A DNA stretch of 64,000 nt from Sciurus carolinensis (Eukaryota; Chordata; Mammalia; Rodentia; Sciuridae): NCBI RefSeq assembly GCF_902686445.1, contig NC_062219.1, positions 145,992,057 to 146,056,056 on the forward strand. The letters are read 5' to 3'. The translations under genes were made by a program, and so were the position numbers. The notes under the pieces were generated by a model, which was not told the origin of the DNA, did no database searches, and worked only from the letters and a program-made list of their open reading frames with translations. Below, piece after piece: positions 63,281-64,000 of this stretch. Every line of letters starts with the position of its first letter. Position 1 is the first letter of the stretch.

Positions 63281-64000
63281 GCGAGTGGAACTCCAGCTAC
63301 CATCTCCCTTCCCAGGGACTGGTGTTCATGTCGTCCCTGTGCCAATTGGTCCAGGCACTGCCTGGCGTGCGGGGCCCTGTCCTGCTTTTGTGCTGCCCTC
63401 TTCCTTTCAGTGTCGATGGGGATGTTCCCCCACCTTCTGAAGATGGAGGTTTCTGGGGGGCTCTGCTCACCCAGCACTTGGGAGTGGCTGCTCCCATGGG
63501 TGGGGTCGTGGGGTGTTTGCACACTTCTGGGCCGTGCGCTGGTGCAACTCCGGTTTGGCTAAGAGAAGCACTGAGAAGGCCCCCGGGTGCTCCCTGGGGA
63601 GCCCCTGCCTGGGCCCGTGCTCCTGAGCACACAGTGGTTTCCACCTGGAGAGTCCAGCGGGGTGACAGCACACCACCTGGTAGTGAGGGGCCGGGTGGCC
63701 GCAGGGGCCATCTGGGCCATGCTGGGAGGCAGTGCCACCGAGAAGCCCTGCCCCGCCCTCACCGGCCCGGCTGCTGCTTTCCTCGCCCCCCTCCTGGTGC
63801 GTGAGGTTGGCAGACACTGGTTCATGCTGCGCAGGACGCGGGCCTCTAAACATCCCTCCCCGCCTGCCTGCTGCTATCCTGTCCTCCTGCTTGTACCTTC
63901 CTCGGGACGAGTCCCTTCTCGCCTCCCCTCATTGGCGGTGCAGGCCCATGACCAGCTCTCACAGGTCCCTGTTGGCTCACCCTGCTGTTCCCTCCCGGCA

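Larger units (their letters stand above)
61201..64000 (+). other. JARID2: JARID2 intron downstream of the large exon (5' part)
   Basis: The intron starts with a GTGAGG donor and runs off the window. The exon that completes ARID is not reached. The stretch is GC-rich and mostly unique. I recognise only the second copy of a 30-bp repeat (61345-61374) and a possible MIR fragment near 63135-63280. The many ORFs here are chance products of high GC content. Confidence 0.92.

Overview
The window is one stretch of a rodent nuclear genome, most likely from the squirrel family (Sciuridae). The evidence is its interspersed repeats. It holds many B1-type (7SL-derived) SINEs fused to a tRNA-like ID unit, plus free ID elements and a longer ID form with a TAGTTGTAGATGGACAC-type extension, a combination known from squirrels and marmots. 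Old mammalian repeats (MER5A-like, MIR-like, L1M-like and MaLR-like) are mixed in. There is no bacterial-style gene organisation, and nearly all open reading frames are chance ORFs in introns.

One gene is recognisable: JARID2 (Jumonji and AT-rich interaction domain containing 2), on the + strand and running through the whole window. Four internal coding exons are present at 22834-23003, 37036-37212, 55938-56173 and 60171-61200. All four have canonical AG/GT borders, and their phases join without a gap (phase 1, 1, 0, then 1 at the end), giving about 538 continuous codons equivalent to roughly human residues 108-646. They cover the PRC2-binding lysine motif (K116 in human), an acidic segment, a basic His/Ser/Lys-rich linker, the reported RNA-binding segment, the JmjN domain and the first part of the ARID domain. 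The first coding exons lie upstream of the window. The rest of ARID, the JmjC domain and the zinc finger lie downstream.

Layout: 1-22833 is the 3' part of a large intron, starting in an old L1-like repeat and carrying an L1 3' end and a MER5A-like hAT fragment. 23004-37035 is a SINE-rich intron with TG repeats and a MaLR-like LTR. 37213-55937 is an 18.7-kb intron with the most striking structure of the window: a tandem array of 16 units of 53 bp (37820-38665), each carrying the palindromic core TTCTGGGAA. That intron also holds a GC-rich promoter-like block at 54540-54740. 56174-60170 holds a nested ID-in-B1 insertion. After 61200 the next intron runs off the end.

The items most worth a second look are the 53-bp minisatellite with its repeated STAT-like site, the GC-rich block whose ATG and splice donor are in phase with the next JARID2 exon, and a nearly identical 30-bp direct repeat on both sides of the largest exon. 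No RNA gene, CRISPR array or complete second gene was found.
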